Below, piece by piece: positions 54,011 through 64,000 of a stretch of 64,000 nucleotides of DNA. The notes below the pieces were generated by a model that was not told where the DNA came from, searched no databases, and saw only the letters and a program-made list of their open reading frames with translations. The translations under genes were made by a program, and so were the position numbers. Each line of letters starts with the position of its first letter. The stretch's first letter is position 1. Source of the stretch: Eledone cirrhosa (Eukaryota; Mollusca; Cephalopoda; Octopoda; Eledonidae); contig OZ024743.1 in assembly GCA_964016885.1 (NCBI GenBank), forward strand, positions 121,767,650 through 121,831,649, written 5' to 3'.

Positions 54011-55930
54011 AAATAAACGGTAAACCCAGTAAATGTGAATCAATCATTATAATACGCTGTGTAGGTGTGTGTGTGTGTTGGTGAGGAGGGTGATATTTGG
54101 ACACGCTGCGGGATGAAATACCAGACCTGGCAAAAGACGGGGGAATTCAGTAGAGTCAACGGTCATCCAAATAATGTGTACATGTGTGTGGGTGTGTCTT
54201 CTATCTATATATACTTGTATATGCATTTTAAATTTCTCATTTTTCATTCTTTTTATCTTCTAACATTTTTTTTAACTTGTCATGCTTGGTCACCTTTGGC
54301 CCGTGAGGATAATACAACTAATGAGGTTCTGACTAAGAAGGAGTAGGGATCCCACAGAAGGTGTTTGGTGCGTGTGAAGCGAAGTTTGTGGTTGTTGTTG
54401 AAGAAGATAAATACGACAAATACTATAATTTTCGTTATATATATATAACTTTATTCCACTTGAGTTAAGAGGGAAAAGAATCTGTGTTTATTATGCTACG
54501 CAATTACAAAGTGACAAGTTGTTTCAGGATGTACATACTAGCATATGTAGTAGTAATCTCGCAGTGCAAAGGAGGTGTATGATTCTGTGTGTTGTAATTG
54601 ATATGCCGATGGAAGAATTGCTGTAGGGCCCTTGTCGACACGGCTGATTCTTTATTTTTATTTATTTATTTATTTTGCTAAGTGTTACATCTCGCCACTT
54701 GCCTGAGCAGGTCGAAGTGATGCTTCTCTCCAGAGTTACCAGAATCGACTGAAAAGAAGAACTTATCTCGCTTTCACTTCAAGCTAACCAGCTACTCAAG
54801 ACAACTGACGCCAACTCAGACAAAAGAGAAATAGTAGCTAGATGTCATTCGGAGGTCAGTGTGTGTGCGAAGAGATTTCGCTACACATGGCCCATCACCG
54901 TGTAGATATGCCCGAACTTATGGGAAAATAGTACCTGCAACAGGTTGCTCCTGAAGCTGTTTCAGCTTTGCTCTGCCGCCGGTTTCCAGGGCATCTTGTC
55001 AATGGATACTGCAGTGGACTGGGCAGCATCGTAATCTTTTAGTGCAACCTACTTTTTATGAGATAAGTAACACTGAATCTTCCCCTAATGCTATTGCGTT
55101 CGAGGTAACCGATGCACCACATTACATGGCAGTGGTGGAAAGGGAGCAAAGTCCATATTGTACTACACCTTTCGAGGTAACCGAGGATAATTCAATGTCA
55201 ATAAACAACAATGTTTCCAAGAGAGAGAGAGGCAATTGTTTAATCGAACAACTTGGAATGTTCGGACTACTAACGATGATACAAATTCGGTCAGGCCTGA
55301 AAGGGCTACAGCGATGATCTGCAATGAAATAGAAAAGGTAGGTATAACGGAATACTCCTATGTTTTACCGGCAAAGATTCGAAACCGAATCTGAGCTTTC
55401 TCGCCTCTGGGACAATCTATCGTTGGAGGTTCTCACCATTGTCTTGTCAAATACAGCGATGATAAATGTACATTCCACTTGACCTGTGACCCCAGCTTCG
55501 TGTAATAACCACATGGCTGATCATAAATCAACCTCATATATCCATCCTTCTAACTTTAGCACTTATTATAAATACAAGGAGTTAAGGAAACCACTGACAG
55601 ACTCGAAGCGGCAGTCAACAAGCGATAAGCGATGTAGGCATTATCAAACCTTTCACTCTATCTTTATCCTGCTCCTTACTGGCTTACCTTCTCGGCCACC
55701 GACACAACCAGATGGCCAGCCATGCCTGCCTGACAGATTGACCACTACTACTATGCGAATAATATATTCTAAGAATAGGCATACACACAAGCATAGTAAG
55801 TTCATATTGTTTACATTATACTCTCATCCTATTCTTCCTGTCGTATTGTATCTGCCTGACACAACACAACTTATACTATATCGTCTTCTCTGATACATGC
55901 ATTCACGTTAGCTCGTAGTAGCTGACAATT
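54011..55930. other. Upstream flank, no gene recognised
   Basis: Mixed sequence with short frames. The frame 55042-55317 (91 codons) has a repeated AFEVTDA/PFEVTED motif but no family I know, no start context and no neighbours to support it. Confidence 0.4.
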
Positions 55931-55932
55931 TA

Positions 55933-56080
55933 ATGTAGCGACGGTTTATGTCATAAATAATATTACTCGATGTTCAAAATCGAATATTGTTGTTGTAAAA
56001 TAAACATTGTTAACAACTCAATCATGGCATTATTCTTTTCATCAAAACTACCATACAAAGAATACTACTTATCCGCTACA
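55933..56080. repeat. Possible solo LTR or short element
   Basis: 148 bp beginning tgtagcg and ending cgctaca, the TG...CA layout of an LTR with 7-bp inverted ends. aaaataaac inside could be a poly(A) signal context. No partner LTR in the window. Confidence 0.35.
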
Positions 56081-56104
56081 TAGGTATTGACATTTGCACC
56101 TTGA

Positions 56105-58470
56105 GTGAGGTACGGCGTCCAGGCTCCGGTAACATCAAAGAAAGGAGCCATACTATCTTTTGGAACAGAAATGATAACAAAACAGCTGGGGTTGGATTTG
56201 CTGTCTCTAAATTTGGACACATCAATCCAGTTCCTATTTCTGACAGACCAGACTCATGGCTGCTCGCATTCAACTGAAGAACAACTCCTATCTCACATTG
56301 ATCAGTGTCTTTTGGACCCACAATGCAACAGTCAGTGGTTGAGAAGGAAGGTTTCTATGAGCAAGGAAGGTTTCTATGATGCCATTATTGTTCTTGATGA
56401 CTTCAACGCTCGTGTTGGGAAAGATTGGAAGTCATGGCCATCAGTAGTTTGCAAGCATGGAGTAGGAAATGTGAACTCTAATGGCTTAATGTTGTTAGAA
56501 TGTTGCACACACTTTCAACTCTCAAATATGGGCTCAATGTACCAACTAAGGAATTGTCTCAAGAACACTTGGCAGCATCTATGCTCCAAAAATTTGCATC
56601 AGCTAGACCACGTCCTTGCTAATCCAGTGGGCAGGAAATTCATCAATATCACCAAATTGATTCTCGTGCTGATTGTCTTACTGACCATAAACTCTTAATC
56701 TACAAGTGCAGCATTGGGATAAAGGAACTAAAGAAGGGAACCAATCCTCCCTGCAAGGCTAACATCTACCTGAATACTGAAAAAAAAGAGACAAGATTGA
56801 AAGGTTCGTCAGCGAACAAATCCCAGATTGTGAGGTGTCTCGAGATAACTTAAAAGAAGTCGTTCAAAGTACTGCCAAATAATTCTTTCATAAGAAAAAA
56901 GGATAAGTACAGAGTTATTTGAAGATGAGGAGCAAGAAATTCAGAGGCTTCTGAAAGCAAAGAGACAGAGCGGCGATATAAAAGGACTACGGGATGAAAT
57001 TGGAAAACTCAAGAACTACTGGTAGCAACAAAAAATCAATGACGTTGAAACATTTACACAGGAGAAGAATCAGAGAACTCTATGCAACTCTCAATGCAGT
57101 ATATGGTCCAAAGTCCAAAAATCTGCATCCTGTGCGGTCGAAGAATGGTGGCCTTCTTTCAACGCCAGAAGACATTAAAGACAGATGAAATGAACACTTT
57201 AGTAAACTCTTCAAACCAATCATTGAAGAATTTGACAACCTTCTCACAATGAAAGAACTTGAGACAGCACTCAAAAACACTAAATTCAGAAAGAGTCCAG
57301 GTTCTGATGGAATAATCCCAGAGGTTTTAGTTCATGGTGGCAATGCATTGAAATCATTTCTGTTATCTATTTTTAATCGATTCTGGATCTGAAAAAGCTT
57401 GCCATCTCATCTTATTGATTCTAACATTTCTATTCTTTTTAAGAAAGGTGATCGAAGTGTTTGTGAAAATTCGTGGCAAATCATTGCTTAGTGTAATTGG
57501 GAAACTCTTTGCCGTCATCATACTTCATAGATTACAATGGCTTTACCCTGAGTCACAATCTGGATATTGATATAGAAGGAATAGAAGCACTTTAGATGGT
57601 ATCTTCATTTTACGTCATATTATGGGGAAATTCAGAGAACAGCAGTGGAATTTACACATCGCCTTTGTAGGCTTCACCAAGGCTTTTGAGAGCTACTCTT
57701 CGAAATTCTGAGAAAGCTTGGCTGTCCAGTATATATATTCCGTCTATATTCAAATATGAATCATAGGCTTATTATAGATGGCGAATTGTCAAACACTATT
57801 AGCTACAACAGTGGGGTGAAGCAAGGCTGTAAACTTGTCCCAACACTGTTTGGGCTGTAGCTACTGTATTACTCTTTATAGCCTTCAAAGTAGGCGATAT
57901 TTTTTATCTCTGTCGCTTCAAGTCCAAGACAAAAATGGAGGCTCAATATGCTGATGACATCGCTGCTTTCTGCAATGATCCCATTGTTCTACAGCAGCTG
58001 TTATCTACATATAACACAGTTTCATTGAAAATGAGCCTCCGAATCAACATTAATAAGACTGGAACAATGAGTGTCGGAGAGCAAGTTGGTTTTTTCATTG
58101 ATGGGCAAAAACTCAGCAGAGTGGAACGCTTCAAATATCTTGGCAGCTATGTCACCAAAAACTGTAAACTACATGAAGAACTTAGTGCACGTATTGAAGC
58201 TGCCTCTTGTGATGTGGGTAAACTAAGAGTGAGAGTCTTTGACTCCAGGGAACTGACTTCTAAGACTAAGCTTAAAGTTTATAACCACTGTATGGCTCCT
58301 CTCTTGTCGTATGGAAGTAAGACGTGGACTCTCCATCGTTACCACATAAGACAGTTAACAACAGTTCAGCAACGACACCTTGGGTTTATTCTCAACATTA
58401 AATGGGACCACTTTGTCACAAACTGGAATGACTGCTTGGATATTCGGCTGAAACTCATCTTGTGAACTTG
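56105..58470 (+). pseudogene. Decayed RTE-clade LINE (second family)
   Basis: Endonuclease part: VLDDFNARVGKDWKSWP and HGVGNVNSNGLMLLECC (56380-56520), then HQLDHVLANPVGRKFINITK. Linker: RELYATLNAVYGPKSKNLHP (57070-57130). RT: MKELETALKNTKFRKSPGSDG, FKKGDRS, YNSGVKQGCKL, and motif C AQYADDIAAFC at 57940, then RFKYLGSYVTKNCKLHEEL and KLRVRVFDSREL. At least six frame changes; long-dead. Different sequence family from the zinc-finger RTE elements. Confidence 0.88.
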
Positions 58471-59146
58471 TTTACCCGTATCGGGACTCAGACAAGCATG
58501 TAGTGAAATCTATCCACACACTGACCCCCAAGTGACATCTAACAGGCATTTTGTAGGTTATTTCCTTTGGCGTCAGTTGTCTGAAGTAGCAGGTCATTTT
58601 AAGGTGAAAGCAAAAATAGGTTCTTAATGCAGTCGAACGGGAACCTTCCTACGGTAAACACGGCAGAGTGTTTGCTCTGGTCGCCGACTGGAGAAGCATT
58701 TTTTTGTCTAGCCATCAAACTACTAGCCAGATGTAGTTCTTGGCAAAAATACATCTCGAGCCTGCTTGTGGACAGGGCCACAAGAAATAACAGCCATCCC
58801 TTCTATAAGGCAAGTTACATTGTGTCGTTGCACGCAAACATATCTCACGCACTTCTCCGCGCGCACAGTTTCTCCTTGTTTGTTGTTCATGCCTTTCGAC
58901 TGTAACAAATGTCCAGTGTTTCCATCACTAAATAATATATAAAGGTAGCGGAAGTTTTCGTTCTTCATAGTGTGATCGGGGAAAATCACTTTCCACACGA
59001 TATCAAACACTTTCGCTTTCCACAGATGTACACATTGATTAACTATCACAATCATCTGCAACCAATACGAATCATCATCATCATTCATTCTTCTACTACG
59101 GTAAGAACTTCAATTTACAAGCACACACGCAAACTCCCGTTACAAG

Positions 59147-59150
<4 letters not shown>
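58471..59150. other. Unassigned sequence
   Basis: No repeat or gene recognised. Short frames on both strands only. Confidence 0.4.
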
Positions 59151-59185
<35 letters not shown>

Positions 59186-59190
59186 GAATG
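59151..59190. repeat. TA microsatellite
   Basis: (ta)n between 59155 and 59185. Confidence 0.9.
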
Positions 59191-59446
59191 TATGTATAGT
59201 ATATTTGGCAATATACCGTATGTTTAATTAAAAACATTTAGAAAACCTTACGCTATCAGTTTTAAAGTAGTGACTATGTCACTTACTTATTTCCGGCGAA
59301 AGAAGGGAGAGAGGCTGACTTTCTGTTTCAGGCTGGTTGGCGTTCGTCAAAATCACGCACTCCCCTGCTTCCGCCAGCGTATGGTCATCTAAATGTTTTT
59401 AATTAAACATACGGTATATTGCCAAATATACTATTCATACATTCAT
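59190..59446. mobile_element. Short inverted-repeat DNA element (MITE-like)
   Basis: About 55-bp terminal inverted repeats: tatatttggcaatataccgt at 59199 is the inverse of acggtatattgccaaatata at 59412. About 140 bp of unique, non-coding sequence lies between the arms. Arms are nearly identical, which suggests recent activity or gene conversion. Confidence 0.8.
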
Positions 59447-59699
59447 GTATACATCGCTATTTCAGAGTACCAATCCTAATATATATATATAGAGAGAGAG
59501 AGAGAAACCCAATGCTGGATATTTTATTTGTTTGACCCGAATTACTTGGTCGTTTCTATGGCTGTGCGGATAATGGTTTAACCATCGTCTCAGTGTGTTT
59601 GGCCTTTTAACTTATGTTGTTGCTCTAGTTCACTAGCTTCTATGGAGCGCTTGCCACACATCTAGGAAGTTGTTTTTTCGCTAATTTCCAATAGCCGAA

Positions 59700-59714
59700 A
59701 TACGATTCTCGCTA

Positions 59715-59754
<40 letters not shown>

Positions 59755-59755
59755 A
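59700..59755. repeat. TA microsatellite
   Basis: (ta)n, about 36 bp. Confidence 0.9.
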
Positions 59756-59784
59756 TAATAATAAATTTGACTAAAATCCAAAGA

Positions 59785-59960
59785 GGGCTCGATAAGGATA
59801 AATATGTATCAAATATATCAGAATTCTAGAGCAAATATTTATTAAAATAACAGATTAAAGTTTAAGCAAAGAATCGGTGCTTTCACCCTTAACGGGATCT
59901 TCTGACACTAAAAAAATTAATCTGTGAACGCAGAAGTAAATATTTCGAAAAACGTTGCAA
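59785..59960. repeat. Repeat shared with 49906-50160
   Basis: gataaggataaatatgtatc matches 50116 in the same sense, while the following aataacagattaaagtttaa to aaaaacgttgc matches 49906-50010 in the opposite sense. Confidence 0.6.
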
Positions 59961-60224
59961 CCGAAGGAAAACAGGAAGACGATACTTTGGTTCGTGAAGA
60001 CGTTCCCTGGCAATGAACGGAACAAAGCGAGGATAATACGTCATTATATGGATCGATGAGAACAATTACACGCAAAGACAAAACCACGTTTATGGTAAAT
60101 GAAGTCGTAGATTAATATTCTATTTAGGAAGCCGAATCATTCTCGACTTCAGATTTAAGAATAGTGTAAATAAATTAGTAGAACGAAAATGACAGAGGTT
60201 ATTGAAATCAACAATAATTAAATA

Positions 60225-60600
60225 TATACATACACGCATCCATATACGTACATACACATGCTTATGCGAAAACACCCGCCAAGCATGCATATACAAGCAC
60301 GTACACATAAACACGCGCACACATACATAAACCCGCGCGACACCTGTGCCCGCACACATACGAACGTATACACCAAATACACATAAAAAATATATATGTG
60401 TGTGTGTGTATACATATAATTATATAAACGTATATAAATATACACACATAAATACGTATATAACGCACGCACACACATACCTACAGGTAAACACATATGT
60501 TTACTAAACGCACGTCAACCAAAACACAAAGTACACATATACACACCTTACATACGTGCAAACACACATACACACACAAACACAAAATACATAGGGTCTT
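60225..60600. repeat. CA/TA-rich low-complexity tract
   Basis: Long aca/cgcac/tata tract. The minus-strand frames across it are low-complexity (MCV/CVR-rich) and are not genes. Confidence 0.85.
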
Positions 60601-60604
60601 AACA

Positions 60605-60628
60605 TTTCGGGCGCTAGTCCTTCATCAG
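60605..60628 (-). ncRNA. Possible hammerhead-like ribozyme core
   Basis: The minus strand reads CTGATGA, one extra A, a short GGAC-TAGC-GCCC hairpin, then GAAA. This is the order of a hammerhead catalytic core, but with an extra base before stem II and an A-C mismatch. No cleavage-site side was identified. Such motifs occur in Penelope-like elements. Confidence 0.25.
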
Positions 60629-60939
60629 AAGAAAGAATGAGAAATTAGAAATATTGATGAGACGGGCGGGATGGAATTGTAAAAAATGTTTTTAGAGAAA
60701 AATAACAAGTCCATTGATGTTGCCATCTCTTGGAAAACTGCTGATGCTGGCGTTTTGTGTATGATATATTTTTTTTAGAAAAGTGGATGATGGAGCGCGT
60801 CTACCTGAAATGGAAAAAAACGGTGTTGTATAAAGAGCTATACTTGTGTGCGCGCGCGTGTGTTTGTGCGTGTGTGTATAAATCAGGATGGATTCAGTTA
60901 AAACTGGTTAGACTCACCAGAGTAATGGATACTCTTGCT

Positions 60940-61120
60940 GTTTCAACAGTTAGTTTCAGACTGAATGTCAAAGGCTTTGGCGGTTAACTGGCTGTCTTGT
61001 CAGGAGGTGTCATTTACAATTGTATAAACAATGTATGCTCTTATTTGTACAAATGACACCTCCTGACGAAACAGCCAATTAACCGCCAAGGCCTTTGGCA
61101 TTCAGTCTGGAACTAACTAT
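60940..61120. mobile_element. Inverted-repeat element with about 30-bp loop
   Basis: tggctgtcttgtcaggaggt and aatgacacctcctgacgaaa lie in the inner arms; agactgaatgtcaaaggctt pairs with ggcctttggcattcagtct. Confidence 0.75.
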
Positions 61121-61127
61121 ATCCCTA

Positions 61128-61130
<3 letters not shown>

Positions 61131-61160
<30 letters not shown>
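61131..61160. repeat. TA microsatellite
   Basis: (ta)n at 61131-61158. Confidence 0.9.
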
Positions 61161-61162
<2 letters not shown>

Positions 61163-61868
61163 ATTGTTATACTTTGGGAGGGTCATGTTGCCAATAAGAA
61201 ACACACGGACCAGTTGCTTTCACTTCAATTTATTATAAATTTAGGAATTTATAAATTTCCGATTGGTTGGTTGGTTCCACAATCAGACGATTGTTCATAT
61301 ATTGTCAAAGTTCTTTCGTCACACATCTGTGACCTCTTCAGTGACAGGGGATTCTTTCCTTTGTTTTTGTGCCTCTCCTTTGTTCTGTCCTACGCCATCT
61401 TGTTTGTGTGTGTGTTGTGTGCATAGTTTGCGCATGTGTTACATCCGGGTGTCTGTGTGTTTATATTTGTTTATTTATTTGTTTATTTACATGTTACTGG
61501 TTGGTTGTTTGTTCTATGTGTGTGTGTGTTTTCATTTTGTCCTTAATTGTAAGTTGTGATGTTACTATTCCATTCATGCTTTCTATTTAATGGAGTTCAT
61601 TTATGTTTATTGCCTCTGTGATTTGTCTAAACATTGCGTCTTTTCAGTGTGTAGATTCTATTTTTATTTCTATGTTCTCTAATTTACCCTTGTTCTATTT
61701 TAGCATGTTGGTAGAGTACAGATGATTCTTTACTATCTTGAAGCTCTCGCCAGTGTTCATTTATCCGTTCTCCTATACTACGAGCTGTCTCACCTATGTA
61801 CACTATATTCTTATCTCTACATTTTCAGATAAAGAATCTTGCTAAACAAATTCAGAAACGAAATATAT
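61160..61868 (-). pseudogene. Penelope-like element, GIY-YIG endonuclease end and 3' sequence
   Basis: The minus strand from 61832 to 61688 encodes KCRDKN then VYIGETARSIGERINEH, the YIG half of a GIY-YIG nuclease as found at the C-terminus of Penelope-like elements (single-strand cutting for insertion). A TGA interrupts just upstream of KC. About 500 bp of non-coding sequence follows to 61160, where it ends in gacaatatatgaacaat, ttcttattggcaacatgacc and ctcccaaagtataac. The reverse transcriptase is absent. Confidence 0.8.
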
Positions 61869-61975
61869 AATAATTGTTTCTACTTTTGGCACAAGGCCAG
61901 CAATTGTCCCAGTGTATTACTGGGATAATTACTGGCCTTGTGCCAAAAGTAGAAACAATTATTATTATATATATA
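61868..61975. repeat. Two SINE tails in inverted orientation
   Basis: gtttctacttttggcacaag (61877) is inverted as cttgtgccaaaagtagaaac (61934), around cagtgtattactgggat. These are the 3' ends of the 5275-type SINE, facing each other. Confidence 0.75.
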
Positions 61976-61980
61976 TATAT

Positions 61981-62800
61981 AATACAAGGACGATTTGTTA
62001 AGCCTTCGTTACGTTTATTGATTGGTGACGCACGTTTCGCTATTGATCAACTCAAGGTTCGATCTGTATCGATCTGGCCCGACTGTGGAATCAAAAGCTC
62101 GTCGGACCTCTGTCATTACTACAACAGAGGTCCGACGAGCTTTTGATTCCAGAGTTGGGCCAGATCGATACAGATCGAACATTGAGTTGATCAATAGCGA
62201 AACGCGCGTCATTAATCAATCTAAACTATAATAAAGGAAGATATGCGGGACTGCGTACGGTTTTGTTTTTTGTATCCCGTTAGTAAAATAAATTGGATTA
62301 CTTTGAATAAATAATGAATGAATATTACATAATTTATCCACTAAATTTCGTAAACAAAAATAATTTCGTAAAAATAGATAATTTAATATTGACTTCTTTT
62401 CAAAGTTGCACTTCCGGTATATCGTTGCCACTACCACCACTTCAACTACCATATATATAGAAAGAGAGAGTGTGTGATGTCAATACCTCCGGTGGCGATC
62501 ACTTAAATAAACATACTAATTTTCTGTCACTAATTTTCTCCTAATGCAGTTTATATATAATATCGTCTTTTTTTAATGTATCATGGATTACTGATTACAT
62601 AAGACAGTGTAACAACGTCTTCGTTCAATTTCTGTTTATATTGTCAATTACGATTTTAATTGAAGTATCATATCTACATGTATATATACTTGCGTATAAT
62701 ATCAATATACACACTACACATGTTAGCAGAAAACCACCCGACGAATGGTTTTTCTGCTAGTAAACGTAATGAAGGCTTAACAAATTGTCCTTGTATTATT
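61981..62800. repeat. Composite bounded by inverted 35-bp ends
   Basis: aatacaaggacgatttgtta at 61981 reappears inverted at 62780. Inside lie the palindrome 62012-62221 and the repeat shared with 9115-10190. Confidence 0.6.
62012..62221. mobile_element. Long near-perfect palindrome (about 210 bp)
   Basis: Arms meet near 62116 at acctctgtcattactacaacagaggt. Outer parts gcacgtttcgctattgatca and tgatcaatagcgaaacgcgc correspond with few mismatches. Confidence 0.8.
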
Positions 62801-62880
62801 ATATTACACTCTGTCTAGCTCTGCACCTCGCCACTGACATGAACCTAAACATCGAGTGCTCACCTGGGTGAACCTACAGT

Positions 62881-63240
62881 AACTTCACGTTACACTCTCT
62901 GGGTATATATTGGGGGGGGGGGGGTATATATATATATTTTTTTTTTTTTTTCTCTCTCTCTTCCTCCCACAGTGTAATTTAAATAAACGGTTGTTTTTTT
63001 TTTCAATTTTTCGGACATTCATTTGCATATTCACACAGAACTTTGAATTACCCTCAATAAAATTGTTCACTATCCAGCGAATTTTGAACCGTCAAGGTTG
63101 TTTTCCACGGTTATGTCACAATTTGTTTTATAAAACAAATTTTGTATTCTATCTGATGAAAGCGCACCAAGACTGCCTTGGTTGCCCTTGAAATATATAT
63201 AATAAAATATTTATGGTTTTATAAATATAGTTTCCATTTA
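62881..63240. other. Low-complexity and unassigned sequence
   Basis: G run (62910-62923), T runs (62937-62955 and 62993-63002), then AT-rich sequence without a feature. Confidence 0.5.
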
Positions 63241-63251
63241 TTAATATATTG

Positions 63252-63288
<37 letters not shown>

Positions 63289-63292
63289 ATAT
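63241..63292. repeat. TA microsatellite
   Basis: (ta)n interrupted by ttta. Confidence 0.9.
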
Positions 63293-63822
63293 TGTTATAC
63301 TTTGGGAGGGTTATGTTGCCAATAAGAAACACATTCACCAGTTGCTTTCACTCCAATTTATTATAAATTAAAAAAAAAAATTTTTTTTAATTTATAAATT
63401 TCCGGTTGGTTGATTGGTTGGTTCCACAACCGGACGATTGTTCATATATTATCAAAGTTCTTTCGTCACACATTCTGTGACCTCTTCAGTGACTGGGGAT
63501 TCTTTTCTTTTTTTTGTGCCTCTCCTTTGTTCTGTCCTACGCCATCTTGTTTTGTGTGTGTTGTGTCAACAAGATGGCGTAGGACAGAACAAAGGAGAGG
63601 CACAAAACAAAGAAAAGAATCCCCAGTCACTGAAGAGGTCACAGAATGTGTGACAAAAGAACTTTGACAATATATGAACAACCGTCCGGTTGTGGAACCA
63701 ACCAACCAACCAGAAATTTATAAATTTTTTGAAAATTTTTTTTAATTTATAATAAATTGGAGTGAAAGCACCTGGTGCGTGTGTTTCTTATTGGCAACAT
63801 GACCCTCCCAAAGTATAACAAT
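63292..63822. repeat. 530-bp palindrome of Penelope-linked sequence
   Basis: The left arm (tactttgggagggttatgtt to aagatggcg inverse) and right arm (to acatgaccctcccaaagtat) match nearly base for base, with the centre near 63558. Each arm matches the 3' half of the element at 61160-61868. The right side continues into tcagataaagaatcttgcta, the same junction as at 61828. Open frames on both strands here are only reflections of the palindrome. Confidence 0.85.
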
Positions 63823-63876
63823 ATCGGTTTCAACGCACGTTTTCAGATAAAGAATCTTGCTAAACAAATTCAGAAA

Positions 63877-63910
<34 letters not shown>

Positions 63911-63944
63911 GGAATAGAATGAAACGAAATTTCATTTCTCACTC

Positions 63945-64000
63945 TTAGTACGGCAGTTAGTTAAATGTAAGTATGTATGTATGTATAAGTAACTGCCGTA
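63945..64000. repeat. Inverted ends at the window edge
   Basis: tacggcagttagttaa pairs with ttaagtaactgccgta-like sequence (taagtaactgccgta) at the last bases, with atgt repeats between. Cut by the window end. Confidence 0.4.

Noticed and set aside
55042..55317. 91-codon frame with a repeated FEVT motif
   Set aside because: Only one short duplicated motif, no known family, no supporting neighbours or promoter signs.
60120..60496. Several overlapping minus-strand frames rich in Met, Cys, Val and Tyr
   Set aside because: They arise from CA/TA microsatellite sequence.
63410..63705. Near-identical open frames on both strands
   Set aside because: They are mirror readings of the palindrome at 63292-63822, not genes.

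Overview
The window reads as a stretch of a cephalopod genome, most likely an octopus (inference). The reasons are spliced exons with GT/GC-AG introns, very transposon-rich AT-leaning introns, several families of tRNA-derived SINEs of the type described from octopus, RTE-like and CR1-like LINEs, Penelope-like remnants, and long TA/CA microsatellites. There is no operon structure, and nearly all open frames are transposon relics.

One host gene can be assembled. It lies on the minus strand from the ATG at 52549 leftwards to at least 6444. Seven exons (52385-52549, 43280-43430, 19041-19252, 14991-15162, 14328-14434, 13655-13825, 6444-6534) join in phase to give 356 codons plus one base. The product aligns along its length with di-N-acetylchitobiase (CTBS), a lysosomal GH18 glycosidase. 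The short C-terminal exon was not found and probably lies left of position 1. The GH18 active site is altered: the catalytic glutamate of the DxxxxDxE signature is a histidine, and the MSYD motif is replaced by LTPE. The gene therefore looks like a secreted or lysosomal GH18-fold pseudoenzyme with a normal splicing frame.

The introns are mostly transposons. Intron 2 (about 24 kb) carries a nearly intact CR1-like LINE (36660-39745, broken by one extra A in a run of A), two long RTE-like LINEs (30602-32616 and about 32830-36185), an older RTE with another RTE tail inside it (39985-41500), and many isolated RTE tails. Intron 1 carries a further RTE (43600-45543) and several foldback elements. 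The region left of intron 2 holds a mariner transposase split by a CR1 fragment, tRNA-type SINEs, and short elements flanked by TTAA.

The right end (52.5-64 kb) lies upstream of the gene. It holds a palindromic CRE-type site 239 bp from the ATG, GC-rich repeats of unknown kind, a decayed RTE-clade LINE (56105-58470), a short element with long terminal inverted repeats (59190-59446), a Penelope-like fragment with a GIY-YIG endonuclease (61160-61868), and a 530-bp palindrome made of the same Penelope-associated sequence (63292-63822). I see no prokaryotic system, CRISPR array or rRNA gene. The best leads are the GH18 pseudoenzyme, the PHD-type zinc finger inside the RTE polyprotein, the conserved hairpin before the RTE 3' trinucleotide tail, and the palindromic Penelope arrangements.
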